From: Streptomyces sp. NBC_00234
GTDB lineage: Bacteria; Actinomycetota; Actinomycetes; Streptomycetales; Streptomycetaceae
Assembly: GCF_036195325.1 (NCBI RefSeq)
Contig: NZ_CP108101.1
Location: 8,122,001 to 8,186,000 of the forward strand
Direction of reading: 5' to 3'
DNA: 64,000 nt
In this document: one piece after another, positions 9,159 through 18,195 of the stretch
Numbering within the stretch: position 1 is the first letter of the stretch
Layout of the letters: each line of letters opens with the position of its first letter
Notes under the pieces: model-generated
The model's input: only the letters and a program-made list of their open reading frames with translations
What the model was told of the DNA's origin: nothing
The model's database searches: none
Made by a program: the position numbers and the translations under genes

Positions 9159-9189
9159 CCTGGTGGTCCTGCACCGCAGGACCACCAGG
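9159..9189. terminator. Strong bidirectional hairpin
   Basis: A perfect 14-bp stem (CCTGGTGGTCCTGC at 9159-9172 pairing with 9176-9189) closes on a 3-base loop. It sits between the ends of two convergent genes, the SDR-like oxidoreductase and the PQQ-type dehydrogenase, and would terminate both transcripts. No U-tract follows, as is usual in Streptomyces. Confidence 0.75.
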
Positions 9190-9255
9190 CTCTCGGGCCG
9201 GGGATGATCCCGGCCGACTGGAGGCATGCGCGCCACTGGGGGCGCCCAGGATGCG

Positions 9256-10392
9256 TTACGCCGGGTCGATGCGGGAGATGCTGCCGGCTATGGCGAGCAC
9301 GTACAGCTCGCCCTTGCAGCCCTGCACGAACGAGACGGTCTCGCCGCCGTTGACTCCGAGGTCGCTCACGCCCGTCACCTTGCCGTTCTTCATCTGCAGG
9401 GCGCGGACGGTGCCGTCGCAGTAGTCGCTGAACACGTACTGACCCTTGAGGCTCGGGATCGCCTTGCCCCGATAGACGTACCCGCCGATCACCGAGCAGC
9501 CCAGCCCGGTGCGGTCGTACTCGTGGACCGGAGGTACATGGTTCGCGGGTTCCGTCGCGCCCCGGAAGGGATGGGTGCCCTCCATCTGGGACCAGCCGTA
9601 GTTCTCGCCGCCCTTGCTGTCGGCCGGAGCCCAGTCGATCTCCTCCCAGTCGCTCTGGCCGACGTCGCCGATCAGCAGGTCGCCCGTGCCCGCGTCGAAG
9701 GAGAACCGCCACGGGTTGCGCAGCCCGTACGCCCAGATCTCGTCCCTGGCGTTCGGGTCGTCGACGAACGGGTTGTCCTTCGGGATCGCGTACGGCTCGC
9801 CGCCGCTCGGGTCGATCCGCAGCAACTTGCCGAGCAGCGTGTCGAGGTTCTGCCCGTTGCCGTGCGGATCGCCGCCCGCGCCGCCGTCGCCGAACGCGAT
9901 GTAGAGGTAGCCGTCGGGGCCGAACCTGATGTCGCCACCGTTGTGGTTCGAGTAGGGCTGCGTCTGGGTGAGGACGGTGCGCCGGCTGTCCGGCAGGATC
10001 TTGCCCTCCCGCATGGCGAACTCGTCCACGGTGCTGGTGCCTTCGAGGTTCGTGAACGAGATGTAGAAGTGCGCGAACCTCTTGTCGAACGCGATACCCA
10101 GCAGGCCGCGTTCGCCGTCGGTGGTGGTCTCGCCGGAGATGTCGAGGACGGGTTGGCCGAGCCCCTTGTTGTTCAAGACCCTTACGGTGCCCGCGCGTTC
10201 GGCTATCCAGACCGTGCCGCCGGGACCGGCGGTGCCTGCGGACGGGTTCTGGGCCGTGGCCACCTTCGTCAGCACGACCTTCGCTGCCTGATGTGCGGCG
10301 GCGGGCTCCACGGCGGACGCCGTGGACAGGGCGAGGGAAGCGACGAGGCAGATGGCGCCGATGACTGCCGAGCTTCTGGTGCGAAATTTCAC
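9256..10392 (-). CDS. Secreted PQQ-dependent sugar dehydrogenase (GSDH/YliI-like)
   Basis: The 378-residue protein has a Sec signal peptide (basic MKFRTR, hydrophobic segment, cleavage near ASAVEPAAAH) and a six-bladed beta-propeller of the soluble glucose/aldose dehydrogenase family. Typical strings are GERGLLGIAFD, SNHNGGDIRFGPDGYLYIAFGDGG and WAYGLRNPWRFSFD. Family members oxidise aldoses with PQQ outside the cell; some bind no PQQ. The GTG start at 10392 has GGAGG seven bases upstream. It has its own hairpin terminator and no obvious operon partner. Confidence 0.88.
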   Translation of the reverse strand: MKFRTRSSAVIGAICLVASLALSTASAVEPAAAHQAAKVVLTKVATAQNPSAGTAGPGGTVWIAERAGTVRVLNNKGLGQPVLDISGETTTDGERGLLGIAFDKRFAHFYISFTNLEGTSTVDEFAMREGKILPDSRRTVLTQTQPYSNHNGGDIRFGPDGYLYIAFGDGGAGGDPHGNGQNLDTLLGKLLRIDPSGGEPYAIPKDNPFVDDPNARDEIWAYGLRNPWRFSFDAGTGDLLIGDVGQSDWEEIDWAPADSKGGENYGWSQMEGTHPFRGATEPANHVPPVHEYDRTGLGCSVIGGYVYRGKAIPSLKGQYVFSDYCDGTVRALQMKNGKVTGVSDLGVNGGETVSFVQGCKGELYVLAIAGSISRIDPA

Positions 10393-10649
10393 CGTGACCT
10401 CCGGAGGTGGCGAACAGGGAGTTCACCCGGCTGCTGGGGGCAGAGTCGGGTGGCTGTCGCCCGCGCCGGCACGCAACCTGGGTGGGGGGATCGTGTGCTA
10501 CTGGCCAGGGATGAGGATACGGGGGCAGGGGTGGTTGGTATAGACCAAGTCCCGTTCCATCTGGCCCTGTTGCTCTCCCGCCGAGCCCTCCGCCGCTGGT
10601 TGCCGGCCGCTCCCGAGGGGGGAAGCGCGGACGGACCCGGCCCAGCCCG

Positions 10650-11045
10650 TCAGAGTGAGGTGGTGGCGGTGACGCACAGCCCGGCCAGGGCGACGGCCCA
10701 GACGTACGGCAGCGTGCGGACCATCACCTGCTGCGGGGAGACTCCCGCGTACTGCGCGCTCCACACGGTCTGGGTGCTGGTCGGATCGGAGACGCCGAAG
10801 ACCTGGTTGTACGAGGTGGCCAGGCCGAGGACGGTGGCGGCGGGGTAGATGCCCGCGGCGATGAGGACTCCCGCGATGTCGGCCCCGAGACCGAAGACGT
10901 TCAGCGGGCCCCGGTAGAGGCACAGCGGGACGAGCACGGTGAACACGGCGACGAACAGGACCGGGTTGTCCGGACTGACCGCCTTGACCAGGGGTTCGAG
11001 GGCGGAGATCGCCCCGGGGAGCTTCACGGCGGCGAGCAGCGCCAC
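10650..11045 (-). pseudogene. C-terminal fragment of a membrane transporter
   Basis: The 131-residue frame is mostly hydrophobic, with about three helices (VLFVAVFTVLVPLCLY, the ADIAGVLIAAGIYPAATVLGLA segment and a final VWAVALAGLCVTA) around a conserved-looking hydrophilic piece, VSDPTSTQTVWSAQYAG. That pattern resembles the C-terminal end of citrate/H+ or gluconate-type symporters of 400-500 residues. An in-frame TGA lies six codons before the first GTG and no upstream half exists, so I read it as a truncated gene. The exact family is uncertain. Confidence 0.5.
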
Positions 11046-11076
11046 TCCGCGGGGGACTCAGGATATCCCCTGAGGG

Positions 11077-11117
11077 CCTGTCCCTTCACGGTCGGCAGCG
11101 GCGCGTGAAGGGACAGG
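11077..11117. terminator. Hairpin between transporter fragment and F5/8 protein
   Basis: CCTGTCCCTTCAC (11077-11089) pairs perfectly with 11105-11117 around a 15-base loop. It is the first of two strong hairpins downstream of the 1055-residue protein gene. Confidence 0.65.
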
Positions 11118-11126
11118 AGCACACCC

Positions 11127-11172
11127 GGGCACGGTGACGCCGGCAGCTGGTGCTGCCGGCGTCACCGTGCCC
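11127..11172. terminator. Very strong 21-bp hairpin
   Basis: Positions 11127-11147 pair perfectly with 11152-11172 over 21 base pairs, leaving a 4-base loop. It lies 25 bases past the stop codon of the leftward 1055-residue protein gene and is its likely terminator. Confidence 0.8.
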
Positions 11173-11196
11173 GGTGCGCGTGCGAAGCCGGAGCCG

Positions 11197-14100
11197 TTAC
11201 CGGGGGAGTACGGAGAGGGTCCTGAGGCGTGCGTGATCGCCGCTCCAGCCCGAGACGTCGAGCGCCACGTAGCGGGCGGTGGTGCCGGCGGTGAGGCGGG
11301 TCGTGGTGCCGCGGCCCCGCAGCGTTCCGCCGGGCCGGTAGGTGACGCCGTCGTCGCTGAACTCGACCGTCGCCTGCGGCACCCTGCCCGTCGTCCACTC
11401 CGCGAGGACCCGCTCGACGGGGAGGGTGGAACCGAGGTCCACGACCATCCGGGCCCGGTCGGATCCCGGGGTCCACGATGTCTGCCGGTCGCCGTCCACC
11501 GCGGCCGACGGGTCCGACATGCCTTCGGGGCGGGGTGCGTTCGGGAACGTGTCGCATCCGAGCGCGGCGTCGTCGAGCGGATAGGGGACGACGTCGCGCA
11601 CCGACACCGTCGCGGTCCGGCCGCGGCGCAGCCGTACCTTCGTACGCCGGCCATCGCCCGCCGTCACGACCAGGTCGCACGAGGGTCCGGTCAGCCGTAC
11701 GGTCGCGGCGTCGACCACATCCGCCTGGACACCCGGCGGCACCGTCCGTCCCGTCGCCGGGCGCAGGGTGAACCGGGCCGCGGCGACAGCGGCGGTCGCG
11801 CCGCCCAGCTCGGCCGCGAAGTCCGTGCCGGAGGCGGTCACCGTCTGCGAGCCGGCGTAGAGGACGAGGCCGGTGCCCTGCCGGGGCAGGGCCACCGAGG
11901 TCTTCACGGCCTCGGGGGAGAGGTTGAAGAGACTCAGGTGCCCGCCGGCGGTGCTGGCGTGAACGGCGGGGATTCCGGCCTGCGGCGTCTTCCGGGCCGC
12001 CGCCGCCTTCAGCACGGCGGGATCTCCGGTCGGATGGCCCTCGACGGTGAGGGGCTCGGCAGGACCGTCGGACAGCACGACCATGTCACCGTAGACGGCG
12101 AGCGGGTTGGCGGCGTCACGGACCACCAGCCCGGCCCTTCCGTCCACGGAGAGCCAGCCGCCGCGGCTCGTGAGCTCGGCCTCGGGGAACCGGGTCAGCT
12201 CGGTCCAGCTCTCCCCGTCGTCGGAGCCCTGTACCTGGTACCTGGTCGCAGCCGCGGACTCCCACGCCAGCGTGACGTGGTCGAAGGCGACGCTGCTGCC
12301 GAGGTCGACCGTCAGCCAGCTGTCCTGACGGTTGCGTTCGGCGACGGCGACGGCCCAGCGGCTGGTGTCGTCACCGTCCAGCACGCGTGACGCCTCGCGG
12401 CCGGGCGTCGCCGACGAAGCGGTGGCGGTGGCCCCGCGCGCGAGATCGGCGCCGTCCGCACCGTCCCGCACGGAGAAGGTGTACAGGGAGTACCCGTACT
12501 GCGGGTGTCCGGAGACGCCCTGCATCCGGACGAAGCGGTGGGAGCCGCGGGGGAGCGCGAGGGTGTCCACCCGGGGCCCGGTCCCGCCGGAGGTGTTCCC
12601 GCTGTCCTTCGACTTCACCTGAACCGATCCCTCGGCCGAGGTGTACGTACGACTGCCGTCCAGGCCCGCCAGACCCGGCATCGTCAGGTTGTGTATCTGC
12701 AGGTGCCCTTCACCGGCGGCCGTACCGCTCGTCGCGTAGACGACCGCACCCGACGGGAGGGTGGTGAACCCGGCGATTCCGGTGTCGAGTTCGAGTACGG
12801 AGGCGGTCGCGTCGATGCCGTCGCGGACCTTCCGGTAGGTCGTGACCGAGCGGCGCAGCACCTTGCTCCCGGTCGAAGGCAGGAACATCGGGGTGCTGCC
12901 GCTCAGCGCGAACAGCCAGTCGTCATGGGCGGGCTGCCATGCGAACTTGACGAAGCCCGGCTTGCTCACCGTGGCCGCCCAGGCTGCCGGGGACTGCTGG
13001 ACCACCAGGCCCGGTCCTTCGGCGAAGTCCCGGACCCCGGAGGCGTGGGCGTAGAACTCCTCGTCGGACAGCGGCGCCACGATGCCACCGTGCGCCGCCC
13101 GCCAGCGGTGCAGCAGATAGCTGATGGCGACTTCGGCCCGGGCCTCCGGTTCGTACTTCGCCTCACCCGAGAACTTGGCGAGCCGGAACTCCGGCGCGTA
13201 CGCCTGGTAGGGCGCCAGCCGCTTCGCCATCGCCGCCTCCGCCCAAGCGGCGGCGCGGTCCCCCGTCACCTGGGCCAGGAAGGCCAGCGGGATCACATCC
13301 CGCCCGTAGAGGTGTTCGCGGTCCGCCACCATGGGCATCAGCGGCTCGCCCGCGTCGCTCATGACCATCAGCAGAGTGCGCCACAGCGGCCCGGCGTTCG
13401 GCTGCGCGGTCAGGACCTGCGGCATGGGACGGCCTGCGGTGATGAAGTGGGCGGCGTTGCGGCCGGAGGTGCGCCACAGCTCCTCCTGGTAGTGCGGGCC
13501 GAAGGAGTTGTGGTTCTCGACGATGAAGGTGTCGTAGAGGTTCGTCGCGGTGTTCGCCTGGACGGCGACTCCGTCGACCAGGGCCGGATTGGCCAGGTCC
13601 GCCGCGGGCAGCCCCGCTTCGTTCCGCGTCCACCGGCCGAAGGCCGCCGTCCACTCCTCGTGCCGGGAATCGGTGGGTGCCCACGCGAGACCCGGTGCCA
13701 GCGACTGGGCGTAGACACCCATCTCCTCGAGCTTCGTGTCACCGACGAAGCCACCCTTGAGCCCGTTCGGCGTCCAGCCCCCGGAGGCGGGGTCGGTCTT
13801 GCTGCCGAGGGCGGTGGTGTACTGCGCCTGCTCGCGGGCGATGGTGTCGACATTCTGCCGCGTGGCATCGTCCAGCTGATCCCAGAGCAGCCGGGCGGCG
13901 AGCACGAAGTACAACTGGAAGGTCGTGTCGAAAAACAGAGTGCGGCCCCACTCCGTGCCGCCTGCGAGGCGATTGGAGGCGGCGAAGTGCTTGATGGTGG
14001 CCAGCGTGCGGGAAAGCAGCTCGTCCTTGCCGATGCCGGCGAGCCCGGAGTCGTAGGTCCCCTGGGTCAGGAGCACGGCGTTGCCGAGCACCACCGCGAA

Positions 14101-14364
14101 GCCGAAGTCCTTGGCCGTGTAATGACCGCGAGCGGAGTCCCACTGCGTCTCCGCCCAGCGCGTGTGCGTCAGCAGGACCTGGTAATAGGTTTCCGCGATG
14201 CTGTCCTGATCCGTGCCCTCGTAGGGGAGGTCACCGACGGCGGCAGACGGCTCCGCAGCTGCCGCCACGCCCGGGAGAGCCAGCGAGCCGGCGGTCAACA
14301 GTCCTGCCAGTCCTGCGAGTTGGATGAACCTGCGTCTGTCGTAGTAGGTCGGGTTATCGGACAT
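11197..14364 (-). CDS. Tat-exported protein with two F5/8-type C (discoidin) domains, probable polysaccharide-active enzyme
   Basis: The 1055-residue protein has a twin-arginine signal (RRRFIQLAG at about 10-18, hydrophobic to 32, VAAAAEP). Residues 50-600 are rich in helices and Trp/Tyr, as in alpha/alpha-toroid glycan lyases and hydrolases, but I recognise no catalytic signature. Two carbohydrate-binding discoidin domains follow: one at about 630-760 (SRVLDGDDTSRWAV, SWLTVDLGSSVAFDHV) and one at the end (SAAVDGDRQTSWTP, RMVVDLGSTLPVERV). ATG 14364 has GGAGGG upstream. A perfect TGACAACGTTGTCA palindrome lies 17 bases from the start, so LacI-type repression by sugar availability is likely. 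Secretion and binding domains are seen; enzymatic function is inferred. Confidence 0.8.
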   Translation of the reverse strand: MSDNPTYYDRRRFIQLAGLAGLLTAGSLALPGVAAAAEPSAAVGDLPYEGTDQDSIAETYYQVLLTHTRWAETQWDSARGHYTAKDFGFAVVLGNAVLLTQGTYDSGLAGIGKDELLSRTLATIKHFAASNRLAGGTEWGRTLFFDTTFQLYFVLAARLLWDQLDDATRQNVDTIAREQAQYTTALGSKTDPASGGWTPNGLKGGFVGDTKLEEMGVYAQSLAPGLAWAPTDSRHEEWTAAFGRWTRNEAGLPAADLANPALVDGVAVQANTATNLYDTFIVENHNSFGPHYQEELWRTSGRNAAHFITAGRPMPQVLTAQPNAGPLWRTLLMVMSDAGEPLMPMVADREHLYGRDVIPLAFLAQVTGDRAAAWAEAAMAKRLAPYQAYAPEFRLAKFSGEAKYEPEARAEVAISYLLHRWRAAHGGIVAPLSDEEFYAHASGVRDFAEGPGLVVQQSPAAWAATVSKPGFVKFAWQPAHDDWLFALSGSTPMFLPSTGSKVLRRSVTTYRKVRDGIDATASVLELDTGIAGFTTLPSGAVVYATSGTAAGEGHLQIHNLTMPGLAGLDGSRTYTSAEGSVQVKSKDSGNTSGGTGPRVDTLALPRGSHRFVRMQGVSGHPQYGYSLYTFSVRDGADGADLARGATATASSATPGREASRVLDGDDTSRWAVAVAERNRQDSWLTVDLGSSVAFDHVTLAWESAAATRYQVQGSDDGESWTELTRFPEAELTSRGGWLSVDGRAGLVVRDAANPLAVYGDMVVLSDGPAEPLTVEGHPTGDPAVLKAAAARKTPQAGIPAVHASTAGGHLSLFNLSPEAVKTSVALPRQGTGLVLYAGSQTVTASGTDFAAELGGATAAVAAARFTLRPATGRTVPPGVQADVVDAATVRLTGPSCDLVVTAGDGRRTKVRLRRGRTATVSVRDVVPYPLDDAALGCDTFPNAPRPEGMSDPSAAVDGDRQTSWTPGSDRARMVVDLGSTLPVERVLAEWTTGRVPQATVEFSDDGVTYRPGGTLRGRGTTTRLTAGTTARYVALDVSGWSGDHARLRTLSVLPR

Positions 14365-14380
14365 GGGGCCCTCCGGGCTG

Positions 14381-14394
14381 TGACAACGTTGTCA
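14381..14394. promoter_or_regulatory. LacI-family operator TGACAACGTTGTCA
   Basis: This perfect 14-bp palindrome with central CG has the standard shape of actinobacterial LacI operators. It sits 17 bases upstream of the Tat-exported F5/8 protein start, so a bound repressor would block the promoter or early elongation. Its 12-bp core recurs exactly at 32434-32445. Confidence 0.65.
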
Positions 14395-14744
14395 GATTTC
14401 GGCCATCCTTTCCCCTGACCCGGTACTCGTCAAGGGTTATGTCCCGTAGCGGCCCTGCTCAGTGGCGACCCCGCCGACCTCCGGGCTGCCCCGGCCCGGC
14501 AGGGTGACGCAATGCTTCTGACTCCTGAGGGAACCTTGTTCGTCCGGGGCGCTCCCCCCGTTCTCCTGCTGTCCGATGCCCCGGTCCACGCCGCCCTGTG
14601 CTCCGGCGGCGCTTCGTCCTGCTGGCCTGGGGCTGGGGTGCCGACCCCAGGTGACACCGAGCGGACCCTGACTGTCAGACCCGGCTCGTACCGTCGTACG
14701 TATGGGCCTGGACAGGTCAGGTCCTGGAGCTTGCGGGAGCAGTC
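14395..14744. other. Intergenic stretch without recognised gene
   Basis: I see no convincing gene here. The frames that stay open (for example 14430-14657 on the minus strand) have no recognisable composition or family. The stretch presumably holds the promoters of the leftward F5/8 protein and of the small rightward gene at 14745. Confidence 0.5.
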
Positions 14745-15002
14745 ATGGGTGAGATCAGAGTAAGCAGTGAGCGCCTGGACCGGCTGCTCGCCGACAGCTC
14801 ACGTACCCACGGTTCTTCGTACCAGGCGGCGTTTACGGAGCTGGCGGAGACGCACCGCGGCCGGCCGGTGGGGGAGATCCTGCCGTTGCTGCGCCGGGCG
14901 GCGGACCGTGCCCTGCTTGGGTTCACGCCTGGGGATCTTCTTGAGCAGGCGGAGGCGATCAGTGCTGGACTGCCCTACGTCCTGCGCGTCACGGTCACCT
15001 GA
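14745..15002 (+). CDS. Small hypothetical protein (85 aa)
   Basis: The 85-residue frame starts at an ATG with CGGGAG six bases upstream and has strong GC third-position bias. It is predicted helical, with SSERLDRLLADSSRTHGSS at the N terminus and ILPLLRRAADRALLGFTPGDLLEQAEAI later. It has no signal peptide, no Cys and no known motif. I do not recognise the family. It stands alone between two non-coding stretches. Confidence 0.6.
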   Translation: MGEIRVSSERLDRLLADSSRTHGSSYQAAFTELAETHRGRPVGEILPLLRRAADRALLGFTPGDLLEQAEAISAGLPYVLRVTVT

Positions 15003-15538
15003 TGAGGGTGCGGTCCGTTCGTGGAGGAGCGGCCGGTCCGGGGTGGCGTGCGAAGGGCGTCCGGGCGCTCCGCACAGCGCGACGATCGCCGATGAGGCGG
15101 GGCCGTGAAGCGGTGAGCCGGTCGAGGCGCTGACGGCCGTAGCGCCACCCCGCGTGGGCTCGCCCGGTCCCGCAGACGCCAAGGGAACCTTGGTCGTGTG
15201 TCACTGAACCTTGACCGCTACTCGGTACGTGCCATCGAAGTCTGACCTTCCAAGCCAGGACATTCGCGCGCCCCCTGCGTACAGGCCGCATGCGGCGAAC
15301 CGCGACCGCCGCCAGCCCGCGGCGCGGAACCGGCTCTGGAGCACGGAGTCGTCGAGCCGCCCTCTCGCCAGCTCGTTCCCGGGGCGCTGACCTGCATGGT
15401 CACTCTCCGATGACACAAACCGTCATCTGTCGGTCGTCGGCGGCAACCGGTCGGGGTGCGACGGCGCAGGACAGCGGGTGTCCTGCGCCGTCGGAGCTTG
15501 ATCACTGCCAACGAAGACCGACCTCGGCGATTCAATCC
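15003..15538. other. Non-coding or decayed stretch
   Basis: No gene is recognisable in these 536 bases. A 71-codon minus-strand frame (15201-15416) ends in FDGTYRVAVKVQ and could be a decayed small gene, but it has no ribosome site or family match. The right end holds the hairpin at 15459-15493. Confidence 0.5.
15459..15493. terminator. Terminator of the cupin gene
   Basis: CGACGGCGCAGGACA (15459-15473) pairs perfectly with 15479-15493 around the 5-base loop GCGGG. It lies 45 bases beyond the stop of the leftward cupin gene. Confidence 0.75.
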
Positions 15539-16000
15539 CTACGGCGTCGACCTGCTCGACTGCGTGTCTGTCTCTTTGAGCTGATACAGCTCGGGTACCG
15601 AGACCTTGATCGGCTCTTGGGTGGTCCGAGCGATCACTACAATCGCGGGCTCATCCGGGTCGGGGTTCTCCTCTCGGTGCGGGACGAATGGGGGGACGAG
15701 AAAGAAATCGCCCGGGCCGGCGGCGAGCCGTACCTCCTGTGTGCCGTCGTGGTAGACGAACACGGGGTGACCGCTGACCACGTAGATACCGGCCTCCGAA
15801 TCGCCGTGATGGTGGTTGTCCGTCGAGCTCAGCGGCGGGTTCTCCACCATGCCCATCCAGAGGTTCTTCGACCCGACCGTGCCTCCGCTGATCGCGGCGT
15901 AACCGTCCAGTTCGCCGGATGCGACGTGGTGAACGCGGTTGTTGAACGGCGCGCGGTCGCTGGAGTCCGGTGCCGGTCCGACGCCTTCATGGGTAGTCAT
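15539..16000 (-). CDS. Cupin-domain protein
   Basis: The 153-residue protein has a single cupin barrel. Motif 1 is NHHHGDSEAGIYVVSGHP (metal-binding His and Glu) and motif 2 is GPGDFFLVPPFVPHREEN. Such proteins bind a divalent metal and act as dioxygenases, isomerases or ligand sensors; the substrate cannot be told from sequence. The open frame continues upstream, but the first residues that look coding begin at ATG 16000 (MTTHEGVGPAP). It is alone, with a strong terminator behind it. Confidence 0.85.
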   Translation of the reverse strand: MTTHEGVGPAPDSSDRAPFNNRVHHVASGELDGYAAISGGTVGSKNLWMGMVENPPLSSTDNHHHGDSEAGIYVVSGHPVFVYHDGTQEVRLAAGPGDFFLVPPFVPHREENPDPDEPAIVVIARTTQEPIKVSVPELYQLKETDTQSSRSTP

Positions 16001-16323
16001 CGTGCAGCCTTTCGGTTTCGCTTCCCTTGACCGGCACCAGACTGCAACTCCCTTACTGAGGTAGGCAATTGTGCTTGCTGATCTGGCAAAGTGCACGCTT
16101 CCGGCACGCATGGAGATCTGATCGGACCTCGATGGCACACGCTCAACATGGAGGGGCACAGGACATGAGGGAGCGAGGGTAGAGTTCCGCCCGTTGAGGA
16201 GACCGGTTTGGGCGTGCGCCAACCAGCGCCAGCAGCCCCAGGCCGTGGATGCCGGCCCCACTTCACGCCGGTTCTCCTGCGGTGGCAGGATGCCTGATCA
16301 TGGACGGGCTCAAGGGAGATCCC
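16001..16323. other. Intergenic, promoters of cupin and hypothetical genes
   Basis: No gene is recognised. The stretch near 16050-16090 is locally A/T-rich and probably holds the cupin promoter on the minus strand. Confidence 0.4.
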
Positions 16324-16812
16324 ATGAACGATGAAGGCGCCCCTGGATCGGCAGATGGCTTCAGCGTCTTCGCTGTCGACGGCAATTGGCCGGAATCACG
16401 TCAGGTCACGGGTCACGGCCACAGCCGAGCCTCTGGCGACATCCATGTGTACCTGTGGTTCGGCTCCCCGTACTTCGACCCCGAGGTCGATCACGTCACG
16501 GTCTTCAGCGCCTCCTCAGGCAATGCAGAGACCAGCGAGGCCCTGGAGCGGGCTTTCGAGATCTACCACCACCCCGTCGAAGAACCCCCGGCCGGCCTAC
16601 CGGCCTCCGAACCCGTCACCATCACCACGGACGGGAATCCCACCACGTTCGAACTCTGGCGCAACAGCAGCAACCGTTACTGGGTCGCACGGGGACGCGT
16701 TGAGAGCACCGAACTGGTCCTGTCCGGCTCCGAGATCGAACCCAGCGAGCTCAGCCTGGTCCGCGTGCGCGACCTGACCTCGTTCTCGAACCCATTCGGG
16801 CCTCTCAAGTAA
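16324..16812 (+). CDS. Hypothetical protein (162 aa)
   Basis: The 162-residue soluble protein has clear Streptomyces coding bias and the recognisable pieces FSVFAVDGNWPESRQV, GDIHVYLWFGSPYFDPEVDHVTVFSA and TTFELWRNSSNRYWVARG. It has no membrane segment and no known catalytic motif. ATG 16324 follows AGGGAG with a 5-base spacer; an in-frame ATG at 16300 is a weaker choice. I do not know a function. Confidence 0.65.
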   Translation: MNDEGAPGSADGFSVFAVDGNWPESRQVTGHGHSRASGDIHVYLWFGSPYFDPEVDHVTVFSASSGNAETSEALERAFEIYHHPVEEPPAGLPASEPVTITTDGNPTTFELWRNSSNRYWVARGRVESTELVLSGSEIEPSELSLVRVRDLTSFSNPFGPLK

Positions 16813-17260
16813 CTCCACTACATGGCGCCCCTCAGGCCACGTCCGGGAAATGATCTCCGCCGATACGGCAGGCAATCTCCAACCCAGCTCAGCCCCCACT
16901 TCCTGGCCGCCCAACGACGCAAACGCACCTCCGTCCGCAGCGAGAAGGGCGTTCGCTGGGGCGACAGACCACTAACGGCCATTGCCTGACCACCCAACCC
17001 GGCGAACCATCCCGGTCAAAGCGCTGGCGGCAAGGTCGGCACGGGGTCCGCACCGTGTGGATGGGCGCGTGCTCGGAGCCACCGCCCCGATAACCGTTTG
17101 GCGGACCACGGCGACCACTGCTACCTTCCCGGAGGCCGTGCAGGAGAACGAGGAGGTGGTACCCGTGAACGTATCGACATGGGTGCTCTCCTCCGGGGTC
17201 ACGGTCGGGCGATAGGTCGTCCGGGAGCGCCGTTCAAGCGCACTCCCGAAAGGCACGACC
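16813..17260. other. Intergenic stretch without recognised gene
   Basis: Short frames on both strands overlap and none resembles a known protein. The right end carries the promoter region of the alpha/beta hydrolase. Confidence 0.4.
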
Positions 17261-17986
17261 ATGCACTTCACTTCCGAACAGCGCCTCGACGACGGCGTTT
17301 TCCAGCGCGAATTCACCCTCGGCGAGATCCCCCGCACCCTGTGGACACCTGAATCCGACGCACCGGTGCCGCTGATTCTGATGGCCCACAACAACGGCCT
17401 GCCCAAGGCTGCAGCCCGGCTGGTGGCCCGGGCCCGGCACGCCGCGGCGTACGGCTACGCGGTGGCCACTATCGACGCCGCCGGGTGCGGTGACCGGCCC
17501 CGTTCCGCCGTCGACGAGCAGGCTCGCACCGATCTCCGCAGGGCGGTGCAGGCCGGTGAGCCCGTCGACGAGATCTTCGAGTCCTTCATCGGCCCGCTGG
17601 TCGAAAAGGCGGTCCCGGAATGGCAGACCACCCTGGACGCCCTCCTTGCGCTGCCCGAGATCGGCGGCCCGGTCGGGTACTCGGGCTGGACCGCCGTCGG
17701 CATCCGCCTGGCGGTGGTCGAGCCGCGCATCGCGGCCGCCGGCTTCTTCGCCGGGGGATACGTGCCCCTCGCCCAGCGCGAGGAGGCCCGACAGCTCACC
17801 CTTCCGCTGCTGTTCCTGCTGCAGTGGGACGACGAAGGGAACCCCCGGCAACGGGCCCTGGACCTGTTCGACGCCTTCGGCAGCAAGGAGAAGACGCTGC
17901 ACGCCAATCTGGGCGGGCACACCGGCACCCCGTGGTTCGAGGTGGAGGACGGGAACCGGTTCTTCGGCCGGCACCTGATGAAGTGA
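17261..17986 (+). CDS. Alpha/beta hydrolase (dienelactone hydrolase-like)
   Basis: The 241-residue protein has an alpha/beta-hydrolase layout. The segment PLILMAHNNGLPK holds the oxyanion-strand region, GYSGW (about residue 147) is a G-x-S-x-G-like elbow in which the final Gly is replaced by Trp, an Asp lies in LLQWDDEGN, and a C-terminal His lies in LGGHTGTPW. The hydrolysed ester is unknown. The altered elbow is unusual and may mean changed specificity. ATG 17261 is preceded by AAAGGCACGACC. A 12-bp hairpin follows the gene. Confidence 0.8.
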   Translation: MHFTSEQRLDDGVFQREFTLGEIPRTLWTPESDAPVPLILMAHNNGLPKAAARLVARARHAAAYGYAVATIDAAGCGDRPRSAVDEQARTDLRRAVQAGEPVDEIFESFIGPLVEKAVPEWQTTLDALLALPEIGGPVGYSGWTAVGIRLAVVEPRIAAAGFFAGGYVPLAQREEARQLTLPLLFLLQWDDEGNPRQRALDLFDAFGSKEKTLHANLGGHTGTPWFEVEDGNRFFGRHLMK

Positions 17987-18038
17987 GGCCCGGCCGTCAG
18001 GGCGGCAGCAGACGGTAGGTGCTGTCGGCCAGGAACCC

Positions 18039-18075
18039 GCTCATCGAGGACAGGTTCCGGCCCTCCTCGATGAGC
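18039..18075. terminator. Hairpin after alpha/beta hydrolase
   Basis: GCTCATCGAGGA (18039-18050) pairs perfectly with 18064-18075 over 12 bp with a 13-base loop, about 50 bases past the hydrolase stop. Confidence 0.6.
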
Positions 18076-18195
18076 AGTGGCCGGCAGAGTGCAAGGCCGC
18101 CCCGATAGCGGCGGTACCGGCCATCGGCGGTACCGGCCGGTCGGGGCGGCGCTCGGCCGCCAGCGCCTCCATCAGCTGAGCCCGACGCCTGAGCG

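Noticed and set aside
8297..10426. 709-codon minus-strand frame
   Set aside because: It crosses the SDR-like gene antisense and the PQQ-type gene in a wrong frame; both true genes have family motifs.
9226..10848. 540-codon plus-strand frame
   Set aside because: It is antisense to the PQQ-type dehydrogenase and has no motif; GC-rich DNA keeps such frames open.
12505..14418. 637-codon plus-strand frame
   Set aside because: It is antisense to the Tat-exported F5/8 protein and lacks any domain.
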